Shown one piece after another: positions 25,393 to 33,911 of a stretch of 60,759 nucleotides of DNA. The notes below the pieces were generated by a model. The model saw nothing but the letters and a program-made list of their open reading frames with translations. It ran no database searches and had not been told where the DNA came from. Position 1 is the stretch's first letter; each line of letters begins with the position of its first letter. The DNA is taken from contig DATGKF010000118.1 of assembly GCA_035294785.1 (NCBI GenBank), forward strand, positions 1 through 60,759, in the 5' to 3' direction. The position numbers and the translations under genes were made by a program. The DNA is from Poindextera sp035294785. GTDB lineage: Bacteria > Pseudomonadota > Alphaproteobacteria > Caulobacterales > Caulobacteraceae.

Positions 25393-25487
25393 TCGCTTCT
25401 CCCCGAGGGTTTCAAAACCAGAGCGCGGACCTAAAGCGGCTTTTTCCCATCCGCACAAGCCCGAGCGCCGTGCTAGGAGAGCGGCCC

Positions 25488-26948
25488 ATGGCCGAGGTGA
25501 AGACGATCGAGGGACGGACCGGTCCGTGGGAGGTGGTCCTGGGCCTCGAGGTGCATGCGCAGGTGGCCTCGCGGTCGAAGCTGTTCTCCGGCGCCGCCGT
25601 GGGGTTCGGGGCCGGCCCAAACGAGCAGGTCAGCCTGGTCGACGCGGCCATGCCGGGCATGTTGCCGGTGATCAACGGCTATTGCGTCGAGCAGGCGGTG
25701 AAAACGGGCCTGGGGATCAAGGCTCAGATCAACCCCTGGTCGCGCTTCGATCGGAAGAACTATTTCTTTCCGGACCTGCCGCAGGGCTATCAGATCAGCC
25801 AGTACGCCCACCCCATCGTCGGCGAGGGCGAAATCGAGGTCGAGCGCGACGACGGCTCGACCTTCAGAGTCGGCGTCGAGCGGCTGCACCTCGAGCAGGA
25901 CGCCGGCAAGTCGATCCATGACCAGGATCCCGACTGGACGTACGTCGACCTGAATCGCGCCGGAACGGCGTTGATGGAGATCGTGTCGAAGCCCGACATG
26001 CGCTCCTCGGACGAGGCTTCGGCGTACGTGAAGAAACTGCGCACTATCCTGCGCTACCTCGGGACCTGCGACGGCGACATGGAGAAGGGCAACCTGCGCG
26101 CCGATGTAAACGTCTCCGTGCGCAGGCCGGGCGGGCCGCTCGGGACGCGCTGCGAGATCAAGAACCTCAATTCGTACCGCCATATCCGCGAGGCGATCGA
26201 GTTCGAGGCGCGCCGCCAGATCGAGATCATCGAGGATGGCGGGCGGATCCTGCAGGAGACGCGGCTCTTCGACCCGGGCAAGGGCGAGACGCGCCCGATG
26301 CGCTCGAAGGAAAATGCGGACGACTACCGCTACTTCCCTGACCCGGACCTCCTGCCGCTCGAGCTCGACCCGGCCTGGATCGAGGCTCTGCGCGCCGGGC
26401 TCCCTGAACTCCCGGACGCCAAGCGGGCGCGGCTGCAGGCGGACTATGGCCTCACGGCTTACGACGCCGGCGTGCTGGTCTCAGAGGCGGCCAAGGCGGA
26501 CTTCTTCGAGGCGGCGGCCAAGGGCCGCGACGCCAAGCTGGTGGCGAACTGGACCACCAACAACCTCATGGCCCGGCTCTCGGAGGCGAACCTCGATATC
26601 GAGCAGAGCCCGATCTCGGCCGGCGACATCGCCGCGCTGGTCAAGCTGATCGAGGACGGGGTCATCTCGTCGAAGATCGCGCGCGTGGTGTTCGACCACA
26701 TGTGGGATGGCGAGGGCGACCCGGCGGCGATCGTCGAGGCGCGGGGCCTGACGCAGGTGACCGACTCCGGCGCGCTCGAGGCCACGATCGACGCGCTGAT
26801 CGCCGCCAACCCCGGTCAGGCCGAGGCGGTGAAGACGCGGCCACAGGCCATCGGCTGGTTTGTCGGCCAGGTGATGCGCGAGACCGGCGGCAAGGCGAAC
26901 CCCGCGGCCGTGAACGCCATCCTGAAAGCGAAGCTGGACATCGAGTAA
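25488..26948 (+). CDS. gatB: Asp/Glu-tRNA amidotransferase subunit B
   Basis: 486 aa; holds the misacylated tRNA and performs the kinase and transamidase step. Signatures: VVLGLEVHAQVASRSKLFSG, NYFFPDLPQGYQISQY, HLEQDAGKSIH, DLNRAGTALMEIVSKPD and the C-terminal YqeY-like tail ending NAILKAKLDIE. ATG 25488 is chosen because AGGAGA lies 11 bases upstream; a start 6 codons earlier (25470) lacks this. Unlike compact gatCAB operons, it is separated from gatA by a gene on the other strand. Confidence 0.97.
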   Translation: MAEVKTIEGRTGPWEVVLGLEVHAQVASRSKLFSGAAVGFGAGPNEQVSLVDAAMPGMLPVINGYCVEQAVKTGLGIKAQINPWSRFDRKNYFFPDLPQGYQISQYAHPIVGEGEIEVERDDGSTFRVGVERLHLEQDAGKSIHDQDPDWTYVDLNRAGTALMEIVSKPDMRSSDEASAYVKKLRTILRYLGTCDGDMEKGNLRADVNVSVRRPGGPLGTRCEIKNLNSYRHIREAIEFEARRQIEIIEDGGRILQETRLFDPGKGETRPMRSKENADDYRYFPDPDLLPLELDPAWIEALRAGLPELPDAKRARLQADYGLTAYDAGVLVSEAAKADFFEAAAKGRDAKLVANWTTNNLMARLSEANLDIEQSPISAGDIAALVKLIEDGVISSKIARVVFDHMWDGEGDPAAIVEARGLTQVTDSGALEATIDALIAANPGQAEAVKTRPQAIGWFVGQVMRETGGKANPAAVNAILKAKLDIE

Positions 26949-26961
26949 GGGCCCGTCGCGG

Positions 26962-27417
26962 CTAGAAGCCCGCACCCGGGATCACCTCGAAGATGACGCC
27001 GGTGGTCGCCGACGCCAGAATGAAGTCGCCGTCGCAGGACAGCCAGAGGTAGCCGCGCGGCGGACGGCGAAGATGGAAGGCCTCCGGGTTGTCGATGACC
27101 GTCGCCGGCGCATCCGGCGGCAGGATCTCGCCCGGCGCCCAGCGGCCGTAGTGCGGATGATAGTCGTGGCCGTAGAGCCCGCGTGGCGGCGGCGGCGGGA
27201 GCGGCTCGTAGCGCGGCGGCGGTCCGGCGCGAAGCTCGTGCGGATACGGCCCAGGCGGCCAGCTCGGCCAACCGAAAGGGCCGTCGCCCCAGTCGTGCGG
27301 CGGCGCCGCCCAGACCACCGCGGCGCCCAGCAGCATCGCCAGCAGCGTCCCTATCTTCGCCGCGGTCCGAACGCGGCCGATCCGTCGCAACGTCGTTCTC
27401 CTTGCGGCCGCAACCAT
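26962..27417 (-). CDS. RcnB-like exported protein
   Basis: 151 aa. An Arg-rich start leads into a hydrophobic signal (IGTLLAMLLGAAVVWA), then a Pro/Tyr/His-rich spacer (HELRAGPPPRYEPLPPPPP). The C-terminus LRRPPRGYLWLSCDGDFILA followed by TTGVIFEVIPG resembles the RcnB fold (PPxGYxWV...G.D.ll.). RcnB proteins are periplasmic and affect Ni/Co homeostasis in E. coli; the role here is unproven. Convergent with gatB, 13 bases apart. Confidence 0.68.
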   Translation of the reverse strand: MVAAARRTTLRRIGRVRTAAKIGTLLAMLLGAAVVWAAPPHDWGDGPFGWPSWPPGPYPHELRAGPPPRYEPLPPPPPRGLYGHDYHPHYGRWAPGEILPPDAPATVIDNPEAFHLRRPPRGYLWLSCDGDFILASATTGVIFEVIPGAGF

Positions 27418-27528
27418 GCCGCTGGCCGCTGAATGAGGACTGAACGCGCCGGCCGCCTTGATTCCGTCTTGCCGCCCACGCGCCGGCGCGGTCATGCTCG
27501 CCCGAACCGTGCGAGGAGCGAAACGTCC

Positions 27529-28266
27529 ATGGCCAACCAAGAGCCCATCGAAGTCCACTATTGGCCAACCCCGAACGGCCACAAGGTCACCATCGCGCTC
27601 GAGGAGATGGGCCTCCCCTACAAGATCACGCCGGTGAACATTGGCCGCGGCGACCAGTTCAAGCCCGACTTCCTGGCCATCAGCCCCAACAACCGCATGC
27701 CGGCCATCATCGACCCGGCGGGGCCGGGCGGAGAGCCGATCGCCATCTTCGAGTCCGGCGCCATCCTGCAGTACCTCGGGCGCAAGACTGGCCAGTTCTA
27801 TCCGTCCGACGAGCGCGCACGGGTGAAGGTGGACGAATGGGTGCACTGGCAGATGGCCAACCTGGGCCCCAACGCCGGCCAGCGGAACCACTTCCGCAAC
27901 TATGCGCCGAGCTTCATCCTCGACCAGCGGCAAGTGGCTTACGGCGCGATCCGCTACACCAATGAGGTCAGCCGCATCTATGGCGTCCTCAACAAGCAGC
28001 TCGAGGGGCGCGATTTCATCACCGGCGACTACACGATCGCGGACATGATCTCGTGGCCGTGGGTGTTCGCCCGCGATGGACAGGGGATCATGATCGACGA
28101 CTTCCCGCACATCAAAGCCTGGCATGCGCGGATCGGCGAACGGCCGGCGGTGAAGCGGGCGCTGGAAGCCGCTGCGCAGGTGCGTCCGGGCGCCGGCCTG
28201 CAGGGGCAGGATCGGGCGGCGCAGGAGGCGCGCAAAGTTCTCTTCGGCCAAAGGGCGCGTGCTTAA
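27529..28266 (+). CDS. Glutathione S-transferase, Nu-class/YfcG-like
   Basis: 245 aa. The thioredoxin-fold half contains IEVHYWPTPNGHKVTIALEE, the cis-Pro in NNRMPAII and the glutathione-binding FESGAILQYLG. The helical half starts ERARVKVDEWVHWQMANLGP and has GQRNHFRNYAP and the N-capping GDYTIADMISWPW. The TPNG and GQxxHF features match YfcG-type (Nu-class) GSTs, which act as disulfide-bond reductases. GAGGAGC precedes the ATG at 27529. Confidence 0.9.
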   Translation: MANQEPIEVHYWPTPNGHKVTIALEEMGLPYKITPVNIGRGDQFKPDFLAISPNNRMPAIIDPAGPGGEPIAIFESGAILQYLGRKTGQFYPSDERARVKVDEWVHWQMANLGPNAGQRNHFRNYAPSFILDQRQVAYGAIRYTNEVSRIYGVLNKQLEGRDFITGDYTIADMISWPWVFARDGQGIMIDDFPHIKAWHARIGERPAVKRALEAAAQVRPGAGLQGQDRAAQEARKVLFGQRARA

Positions 28267-28365
28267 CGACGGCGACAAGGTGTCGCGCCGCCACACCTGA
28301 ATCCGCCCAACAATCCAGCGATTTTAGGCCGGTTAGCCTTAAGGTTCGCATAGGTAACGCACGGC

Positions 28366-28380
28366 TTAACTATATGTTTA
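28366..28380. promoter_or_regulatory. CtrA-like box, one mismatch
   Basis: TTAA-N7-TTTA with the spacing of the CtrA consensus TTAA-N7-TTAA. It lies in the 200-base gap 28267-28466, an AT-rich island in otherwise GC-rich DNA, 87 bases before the Sel1-like gene. The gap holds nothing else I can support. Prediction only. Confidence 0.35.
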
Positions 28381-28466
28381 GCTAGCCGGCTCTTTCCTGA
28401 TCGTCAGGGCGAGAACGCCTTTCGTCGTGATGGCGGTCTAACCCTCCGAAATGGGGGAGCGAAGTG

Positions 28467-28754
28467 ATGTTGGCAGATCGGGCAAGACCCGTCGCGCCAG
28501 AGTCCGAGGGGCAACTGCCGTTGCCGCGGTCGGACTCGACGGGCGACGAGCTGTTCAAGATGGGGCTGTTGTATTCCACCGGTCAGGGCGGCGCGCCGCT
28601 CGACTACGTTTCCGCGCACATGCTGTTCAACCTGGCCGCCATGCGCGGCTCGCTTGAAGCCAAGATCTACCGCAAGGAGATCAGCCAGGAGATGGACTCG
28701 GCCGACGTGGCCGAGGCGCAGCGCGCGGCGCGGGAGTGGCTTTCACACGGCTGA
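28467..28754 (+). CDS. Sel1-like repeat protein
   Basis: 95 aa. The core GDELFKMGLLYSTGQGGAPL leads to DYVSAHMLFNLAAMRGS and EISQEMDSADVAEAQRAARE, a pair of Sel1/TPR-like helices seen in short alphaproteobacterial proteins. It probably serves as a protein-protein adaptor; no partner can be named. ATG 28467 follows GGGGGAGCGAAGTG. It is convergent with hfsD, whose stop codon begins at the base after it ends. Confidence 0.75.
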   Translation: MLADRARPVAPESEGQLPLPRSDSTGDELFKMGLLYSTGQGGAPLDYVSAHMLFNLAAMRGSLEAKIYRKEISQEMDSADVAEAQRAAREWLSHG

Positions 28755-29501
28755 TCATTTGACGCCGGTCAGCACCGTGGGGCCCACCGAGTATTGGAAG
28801 CCCAGCTGCACCGGCGAGATGTCGCGGAAGTACTGCTGAACGAAGAGGCCCGCCTCGGCGACCGTCGAGCGCGGCACATAGACGATATCGAACCGGCGCA
28901 GCGGCACGAGGTCCGCCGCCGGGTTCGTCATTCCATCCCGCAAATCCACCGTCCGCATCATCGCGCGCCCGTCCGGGCCGCGGCGGATGATCACGACCTG
29001 GGTGCGCTTGCTGGTGGCTTTGAAGCCGCCGGCCATGATGACGGCCTGCAGCGCATTGATGTCGCCAGGCATGTCGTAGACGCCCGGCTTGTCGACCTCG
29101 CCGCCGACGAACACCTTGAGCGCCGCCGCGCGGACGGTCAGCGTCGCCTCCGGTCGAAGGAGCTGGCTTGCGTAGGCGCGGTCGACCGCCGCCTCGGCGT
29201 CGACGATCGTGCGGTCGGCGACCATCACGGGCCCGGCCAGGGCCAGGTTCAGCCGCCCGTCCGGCTGGACGACCAGCGTCTTGTTCAGTTCGGGCGCGGA
29301 CGCCACCGCCAGATCGACCTCGTCGCCCGGAAAGAGGCGGTATGGCGGCTCGGCGTCGGTCCACGTGGCGTAGCCGATGTTCGCGAAGTCGGCGCTCGTT
29401 CGCGCTGGCGGAGTCAAAGGCTCCGGACCGTCCGCGCAGGCGGCGGTCGCCAGCACGGCGCCAAGGGCGGCGGCGCGGAGGGCGGCGGCGGAGAGGGGCA
29501 T
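28755..29501 (-). CDS. hfsD: HfsD, outer-membrane polysaccharide export lipoprotein (Wza family)
   Basis: 248 aa. A signal sequence with a lipobox-like end (AVLATAACADG) suggests outer-membrane lipidation. Then comes a Poly_export domain (PPYRLFPGDEVDLAVASAPE, VVQPDGRLNLALAGPV), followed by a SLBB domain (KVFVGGEVDKPGVYDMPGDI) and PLRRFDIVYVPRS. By homology it forms the outer-membrane exit channel for holdfast polysaccharide. It is divergent from hfsA over 29502-29622. ATG 29501 is preferred; ATG 29528 would add nine residues before the signal. Confidence 0.8.
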   Translation of the reverse strand: MPLSAAALRAAALGAVLATAACADGPEPLTPPARTSADFANIGYATWTDAEPPYRLFPGDEVDLAVASAPELNKTLVVQPDGRLNLALAGPVMVADRTIVDAEAAVDRAYASQLLRPEATLTVRAAALKVFVGGEVDKPGVYDMPGDINALQAVIMAGGFKATSKRTQVVIIRRGPDGRAMMRTVDLRDGMTNPAADLVPLRRFDIVYVPRSTVAEAGLFVQQYFRDISPVQLGFQYSVGPTVLTGVK

Positions 29502-29553
29502 TTGGGCTCCCGAACGCGAAAGCGACATTGAGCCGAACGGTTAACGAAAATGG

Positions 29554-29568
29554 GTAACCAAGCGTTAA
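29554..29568. promoter_or_regulatory. CtrA-like box between hfsD and hfsA
   Basis: GTAA-N7-TTAA, one mismatch from TTAA-N7-TTAA, in the divergent hfsD-hfsA promoter region. A further isolated TTAA lies at 29541-29544. Control of adhesin genes by the cell-cycle regulator CtrA is biologically plausible, but here it is only a motif match. Confidence 0.4.
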
Positions 29569-29622
29569 TCGCGCCGGGCGACGGTCCCTCAGCAGAGGCC
29601 GAGGGATCGAAAAAGGAGTCGG

Positions 29623-31119
29623 ATGTCCGAAAGCGCCTGGCCAGGAGCTGAGGGTGCGCCTTCGCCGCGCCGGCCGGGCGCGCGTCTTCGGCCGCGCTAC
29701 GGCGCGAACGACTTCGTCGCCATGCTTTGGCGCGAGCGCCTTTCGATGGCCGTGGTGTTCCTCGTCGTGCTGGCGCTCGGCATGGCCCTGGCGCTGACGA
29801 TGAAGACGACCTACCCGGCGCAATCGAGCGTGCTGGTGCGGCTCGGGCAGGAGTACGTGTACCAGCCGGCCGCGGGCGACGCGGCCCGGGGCGCGGTGCC
29901 GGAGCCCGACCAGGTGCTGCAGTCGGAAGTCGAGATCATGTCGAGCGCCCAGGTGAAGGAGCGCGTGCTCGACAAGATCGGGCTGGCGCGCGTCTTTCCG
30001 GCGCTCGGGCGCGGCTACGACACGGCCTCGCCGGACGAGCGACGCCTGCGCATGGGCAAGGCGGTCTCGGCCATGGAGCACAGCCTGAAGGTGGTCACCG
30101 CCCCCGGCGCGCCGGTCGTGCGGCTGGTGTACGAGCACGAAGACCCGCAGATGGCGGCGGAGGTCCTGAACACGCTGCTCGACGAGTATCTGGTCTATCG
30201 CCGCTCCATCCTGCTTGATCCCACCCTGCCGCTGGAGGAGCAGCGCAAGGCGTTCGAGGCGCGCCTCGCCGAGGCGGACGAGGCCTACGAGTCGTTCCTG
30301 AACTCGAACAACATCGGCGACTTCGAATCCGAGAAGACGTCGCTGGCGCAGCTCGCCGCGAGCCTGCAGCAGCAGAAGTACGCCGCCGACAACCAGCTCA
30401 ACGATCGTCAGGGGCGCCTGGCCGAACTCGACGCTGAGGCGTCCGGCTTGCCGGCCGAGATCGGCCTCTATCGCGACGTCGACCATACCGCCCAGGACAA
30501 GCTTTCGCAGCTGAAGGTCCAGCGCGAGGACCTGCTCAGCCGCTACCGCCCCGATTCGCAGCCGGTGCATGAGCTGGACGTTCAGATCGCATCGCTCGAA
30601 CGCGCGGTCGCGGAGAACCGGGTGCAGGGCGACGGCTCGCGCCGCGTCGGGGTGAATCCGGTCTACCAGACGGTGCAGACAGACCGCATCCAGCTCGCCG
30701 CCGAAGTCGCGGCGCTGAAGCAGTCGTCTGACACGCTCGGCCAGCAGATCCAGCAGGTGACGGAGCGCCAGCTTCGCCTGGCCCAGCTCGAGCCCCGCTA
30801 CCAGGATCTGGCGCGCGACCGCGACGTGCTGGCGAACAACGTCCGCGACTTCACCGTCAAGGAGCAGGAGACCCAGGCCGCCGACGCCATCGCGCGAGAG
30901 AGCAACGACAACATCGCGATCATCCAGCGCGCGGTCACGCCGACCCAGGGCAAAAGCCTGAAGAAGCCGGTGGCGATCATCAGCCTCCTGCTCGCCGCCT
31001 TCACGGCCCTGTCGTTCGGCCTGGCGCGCGGCCTGGCGCGGCCGGGTTTTGCGACGCCGGAGGCGGCCGGTCGCACGCTCGATCTGCCGGTGCTGGCGAG
31101 CGCGGGCGTCAAGGCCTGA
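29623..31119 (+). CDS. hfsA: HfsA, Wzc/GumC-type polysaccharide chain-length/export protein
   Basis: 498 aa inner-membrane protein. A cytoplasmic N-terminus is followed by TM1 (MAVVFLVVLALGMALAL), a large periplasmic domain with coiled-coil stretches (about 190-420, e.g. EEQRKAFEARLAEADEAYES) and a TM2 near the C-terminus (AIISLLLAAFTALSFGLARG). There is no ATPase domain; that function is supplied by the separate HfsB. AAGGAG lies ahead of the ATG. Together with HfsB and HfsD it should span the envelope. Confidence 0.82.
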   Translation: MSESAWPGAEGAPSPRRPGARLRPRYGANDFVAMLWRERLSMAVVFLVVLALGMALALTMKTTYPAQSSVLVRLGQEYVYQPAAGDAARGAVPEPDQVLQSEVEIMSSAQVKERVLDKIGLARVFPALGRGYDTASPDERRLRMGKAVSAMEHSLKVVTAPGAPVVRLVYEHEDPQMAAEVLNTLLDEYLVYRRSILLDPTLPLEEQRKAFEARLAEADEAYESFLNSNNIGDFESEKTSLAQLAASLQQQKYAADNQLNDRQGRLAELDAEASGLPAEIGLYRDVDHTAQDKLSQLKVQREDLLSRYRPDSQPVHELDVQIASLERAVAENRVQGDGSRRVGVNPVYQTVQTDRIQLAAEVAALKQSSDTLGQQIQQVTERQLRLAQLEPRYQDLARDRDVLANNVRDFTVKEQETQAADAIARESNDNIAIIQRAVTPTQGKSLKKPVAIISLLLAAFTALSFGLARGLARPGFATPEAAGRTLDLPVLASAGVKA

Positions 31120-31192
31120 AGCCGGCGCGCCGGCCCCGGGCGGTGTGCTAAGTCTCCCTCGCGCCCAGAGGCGGGCGCCCGATTCGCGTCTG

Positions 31193-31894
31193 ATGGTCGA
31201 TCTCAGCCAGGAAATGTCGCAGCTCTGGACGGCGCTCGGCGCCCCGTCCCTGGGCGGGCCGAAGGCGATTCAGTTCGTCGCCGCGACGACGGGGGAGGGC
31301 GCCTCGACCGTGGCGCGCGAGTTCGCCTTCTTCGCGTCGCGCCGCGCCCGCCGCGGCGTCTGGCTGGTCGACGTCGACCTGATGAACGCGCCGCAGCATC
31401 GCGCCGTCGCCGCCGATCCCGGCCGTTACGGCCTGCTCGGGCGACAGAGCGCCGCCTCGCCCGACGGATCGGCCTTCTTCACCGTCCAGCCGCCAACCCG
31501 CGCGCCGGACGGGCAGCCGTGGCCCGACGGGCGGTTCCTCGCGGCGCACCCGGTGGGCGGCTCCAAGCTCTGGGTCACCCGCTTCCGGCGCGAGGCGCTT
31601 TCAGCGGACCAGGCGCCGCACATCCTGCCGACGGAAGCCTACTGGGCGGCGCTGAAACGCTTCGCCGAGCTGATCGTGGTCGACTCGCCAGCCCCTGACC
31701 GCGCCGCCAGCGCCGTCACGCTGGCCCCGTGCATGGACTCCACGGTCATCGTCGTCGCCGCCGACTCACCGGATACCGACGCGCCCGCGGCGCTGAGAGA
31801 CGCCATCGCCAAGGCGGGCGGCCGCTGCGCCGGGCTGGTGTTCAACCGCGCCAGCGCCGAGGCGCCGGCCTTCCTGCGCGGCCTCATGCCGTGA
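31193..31894 (+). CDS. hfsB: HfsB, CpsD/BY-kinase-like cytoplasmic partner with degenerate Walker A
   Basis: 233 aa P-loop-fold protein paired with HfsA. The Walker A position reads TTGEGASTVAREF (about residues 31-43), with Ala where the nucleotide-binding Lys of GxGKST normally stands. Walker A'/B-like strands are VWLVDVDLMNAP and LIVVDSPAPD. There is no C-terminal Tyr cluster (it ends FLRGLMP), so Tyr autokinase activity looks unlikely and a structural role is inferred. ATG 31193 is used; a GTG at 31145 would add 16 residues. Confidence 0.78.
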   Translation: MVDLSQEMSQLWTALGAPSLGGPKAIQFVAATTGEGASTVAREFAFFASRRARRGVWLVDVDLMNAPQHRAVAADPGRYGLLGRQSAASPDGSAFFTVQPPTRAPDGQPWPDGRFLAAHPVGGSKLWVTRFRREALSADQAPHILPTEAYWAALKRFAELIVVDSPAPDRAASAVTLAPCMDSTVIVVAADSPDTDAPAALRDAIAKAGGRCAGLVFNRASAEAPAFLRGLMP

Positions 31895-33159
31895 CCACCC
31901 AGGCGGCGCGCCTGGAGCCGCGCGCACCGGCCCGCGAGCGGCCGGCGTCGCTGACCGACCTCATCGCCTGGGCGGCCGCCATCGTCGCGCTGCTCATCTA
32001 CAGCCAGGCCTGGCTGGTGCCAGTGTTCGGCGAGACGATCGAAGCGGCCGACTCCAGCCTCGTCCGCACACTCTACGTCCCCGCCTATGCGATCGGGCTG
32101 GCGCTGCTGGCGCTGAAGCCGGCGGCGTCGCTGCGCGGCCTTGGCGGCCAGCCGTTCCTGGTCGTCCTGCTCGGCATCGCCGCCGCCTCGGTCCTCTGGT
32201 CGGTCTCGCCCGACCAGACGCTCCGACGCTCGATCGCCGTCACGCTGACGACGGTCGGCGGCGTCGCCATCGGCGCCCGTTGGCGCTGGAGCGGACTGAC
32301 CGAGACGGTCGGCGCAACCTTCGCCGTCCTGCTGGTTGGCTCGCTGATCGCCGGGGTTTTCTTTCCGGCGGTCGGGCGGATGGCGACGACCTTCCCAGGC
32401 TCGTGGCGGGGACTGTGGCTGGAGAAGAACACCTTCGGCGGCGAGATGGCGTTTGCGCTGCTGATCTTCGCCGCGGCTGGCGTGCTGAAGCCCCAGCGGC
32501 GGGTCCTCTGGTTCGCGCTGGCGGTCGCCGCGTTCGGCCTGACGATCGCCTCGACCTCGAAGACGTCGCTGGTGGCGCTGATGCTCGGTCTGGCCGTCTT
32601 CGCTCTCGCGCTCGTCGTGCGCCGGGGCCGGTCGATGGCCGTGATCGCCATCTACGCCGCCGTGGTCGGGTTGCTGGGGCTGGGCGCCGGCATCCTCTTC
32701 GCGCCCGACGTCTTTCTCGACCTGCTCGGCAAGGACGCCACGCTGACCGGGCGGACGAAGATCTGGGCCGCCGTCCTGCGGCAGATCCAGGAGCGCCCGT
32801 GGCTCGGCTACGGCTATGGCGCGGTCTGGAGCGAAGACACGGGCTGGGGCCCGCTTGCATGGATCGTCAAGCAGGCTGGCTTCAGACCGGAACACTCGCA
32901 CAACAGCTGGCTCGAGCAGTGGCTGGGCATGGGCTACTGGGGCCTCGGCGCCTGGTCGCTCTATTATCTGACCACGCTCGCGCGCGGGATCGGTGCGATG
33001 TTCCGTTCCGATGGCGCGCTGGTCGCCCTGCCGTTCATCGCGGTCTACACGGTCATGACCCTGACCGAGAGCGTCGCCGTCAGTTACAACGACCTGCGCT
33101 GGGTGATCTTCGTCGCCTTCTCCATCCGCCTCGCACTGCGGGACGAGGCGGCCGGCTAG
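31891..33159 (+). CDS. hfsC: HfsC-like Wzy polymerase / O-antigen ligase family protein
   Basis: 422 aa with roughly ten TM helices. The Wzy_C-type periplasmic loop is around TLTGRTKIWAAVLRQIQERP, LGYGYGAVW and PEHSHNSWLEQWLGMGYWG, with the conserved His and Arg. It polymerises undecaprenyl-linked repeat units outside the inner membrane. GTG 31891 overlaps the hfsB stop (GTGA). Its TAG shares a CTAG with the TAG of convergent hfsH. It could be the HfsI-type paralogue rather than HfsC; position beside hfsAB favours HfsC. Confidence 0.78.
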   Translation: MTTQAARLEPRAPARERPASLTDLIAWAAAIVALLIYSQAWLVPVFGETIEAADSSLVRTLYVPAYAIGLALLALKPAASLRGLGGQPFLVVLLGIAAASVLWSVSPDQTLRRSIAVTLTTVGGVAIGARWRWSGLTETVGATFAVLLVGSLIAGVFFPAVGRMATTFPGSWRGLWLEKNTFGGEMAFALLIFAAAGVLKPQRRVLWFALAVAAFGLTIASTSKTSLVALMLGLAVFALALVVRRGRSMAVIAIYAAVVGLLGLGAGILFAPDVFLDLLGKDATLTGRTKIWAAVLRQIQERPWLGYGYGAVWSEDTGWGPLAWIVKQAGFRPEHSHNSWLEQWLGMGYWGLGAWSLYYLTTLARGIGAMFRSDGALVALPFIAVYTVMTLTESVAVSYNDLRWVIFVAFSIRLALRDEAAG

Positions 33160-33911
33160 GCCGCAAGGCGGCGGGCGCCTTCGGCGGCGGTGACGATCTC
33201 GGCCCCGCTCTCCAGCGCCTCATCGAGCAGCCGCTTCAGCGCGTCGGGCGTGCAGCCGAACGGCGAGGGCGTTTCGGCCACATCGTGCGTGTAAAGGATC
33301 AGCCACGCGCAACGGTCGATGGCGCGGGCGATCCAGCGCCGCGCGACCTCTTCGCCGTCCGGCCCCTCGATGCCCACCGCCGGCGCCTGGTTCAGGTCGA
33401 CGCCGGCGTCGATCAGCCCGTGGTGCAGGGCGCGGAGCAGCGCGTAGCGGTCACCAAGAGCTTGCTTGGCGCTGAGGCTGACGTCGCCATAGGGAAAGGC
33501 GAAGGTGGCCGCCGGCGGCGCGCCCAGCGCGGCCAGCGCGGCGGCGTTGCGGTCGACGTCCGCCTCGATGGCCCGACGGGCGGCGCGCCCGCAGTCCAGG
33601 TGCGAGAAGGTGTGACAGGCGAGTTCGTGACCGGCTTCGAGCGCCCCGCGCATCTCGTCGGCGTCGGCGTACCGGCCCATCGGCCCGTCCTGACCGGCGA
33701 GGCCGGCGGCGACGAAGTAGGCGCCCTTCTGCCCACGCGCCTCCAGCGCGGCGCGCCCGGCCGCAACGGCGCTCGCCGGCGCATCGTCGAAGGTGAAAGA
33801 GACCATGGGGCGCGCCGGACCGCGTGCGGCCGGCCTACGCTCGGCCAGGCGCACGAGGCGCCGGCGCAGCTTGCCCTTGATCGACCGATCCGCCGAATAG
33901 ACGCCGTCCAT
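33156..33911 (-). CDS. hfsH: HfsH, polysaccharide deacetylase (NodB/CE4 family)
   Basis: 251 aa. CE4 motifs are complete: MT1 VSFTFDDAPAS (about 36, catalytic Asp pair), MT2 ACHTFSHLDCG (metal His pair), MT3 TFAFPYGDVS, and the late LILYTHDVAETP with the catalytic His. In Caulobacter HfsH deacetylates holdfast GlcNAc and this is needed for cohesion and anchoring. It has no signal peptide, in keeping with a cytoplasmic or membrane-associated role. Its ATG overlaps the hfsG stop (ATGA). Confidence 0.85.
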   Translation of the reverse strand: MDGVYSADRSIKGKLRRRLVRLAERRPAARGPARPMVSFTFDDAPASAVAAGRAALEARGQKGAYFVAAGLAGQDGPMGRYADADEMRGALEAGHELACHTFSHLDCGRAARRAIEADVDRNAAALAALGAPPAATFAFPYGDVSLSAKQALGDRYALLRALHHGLIDAGVDLNQAPAVGIEGPDGEEVARRWIARAIDRCAWLILYTHDVAETPSPFGCTPDALKRLLDEALESGAEIVTAAEGARRLAA

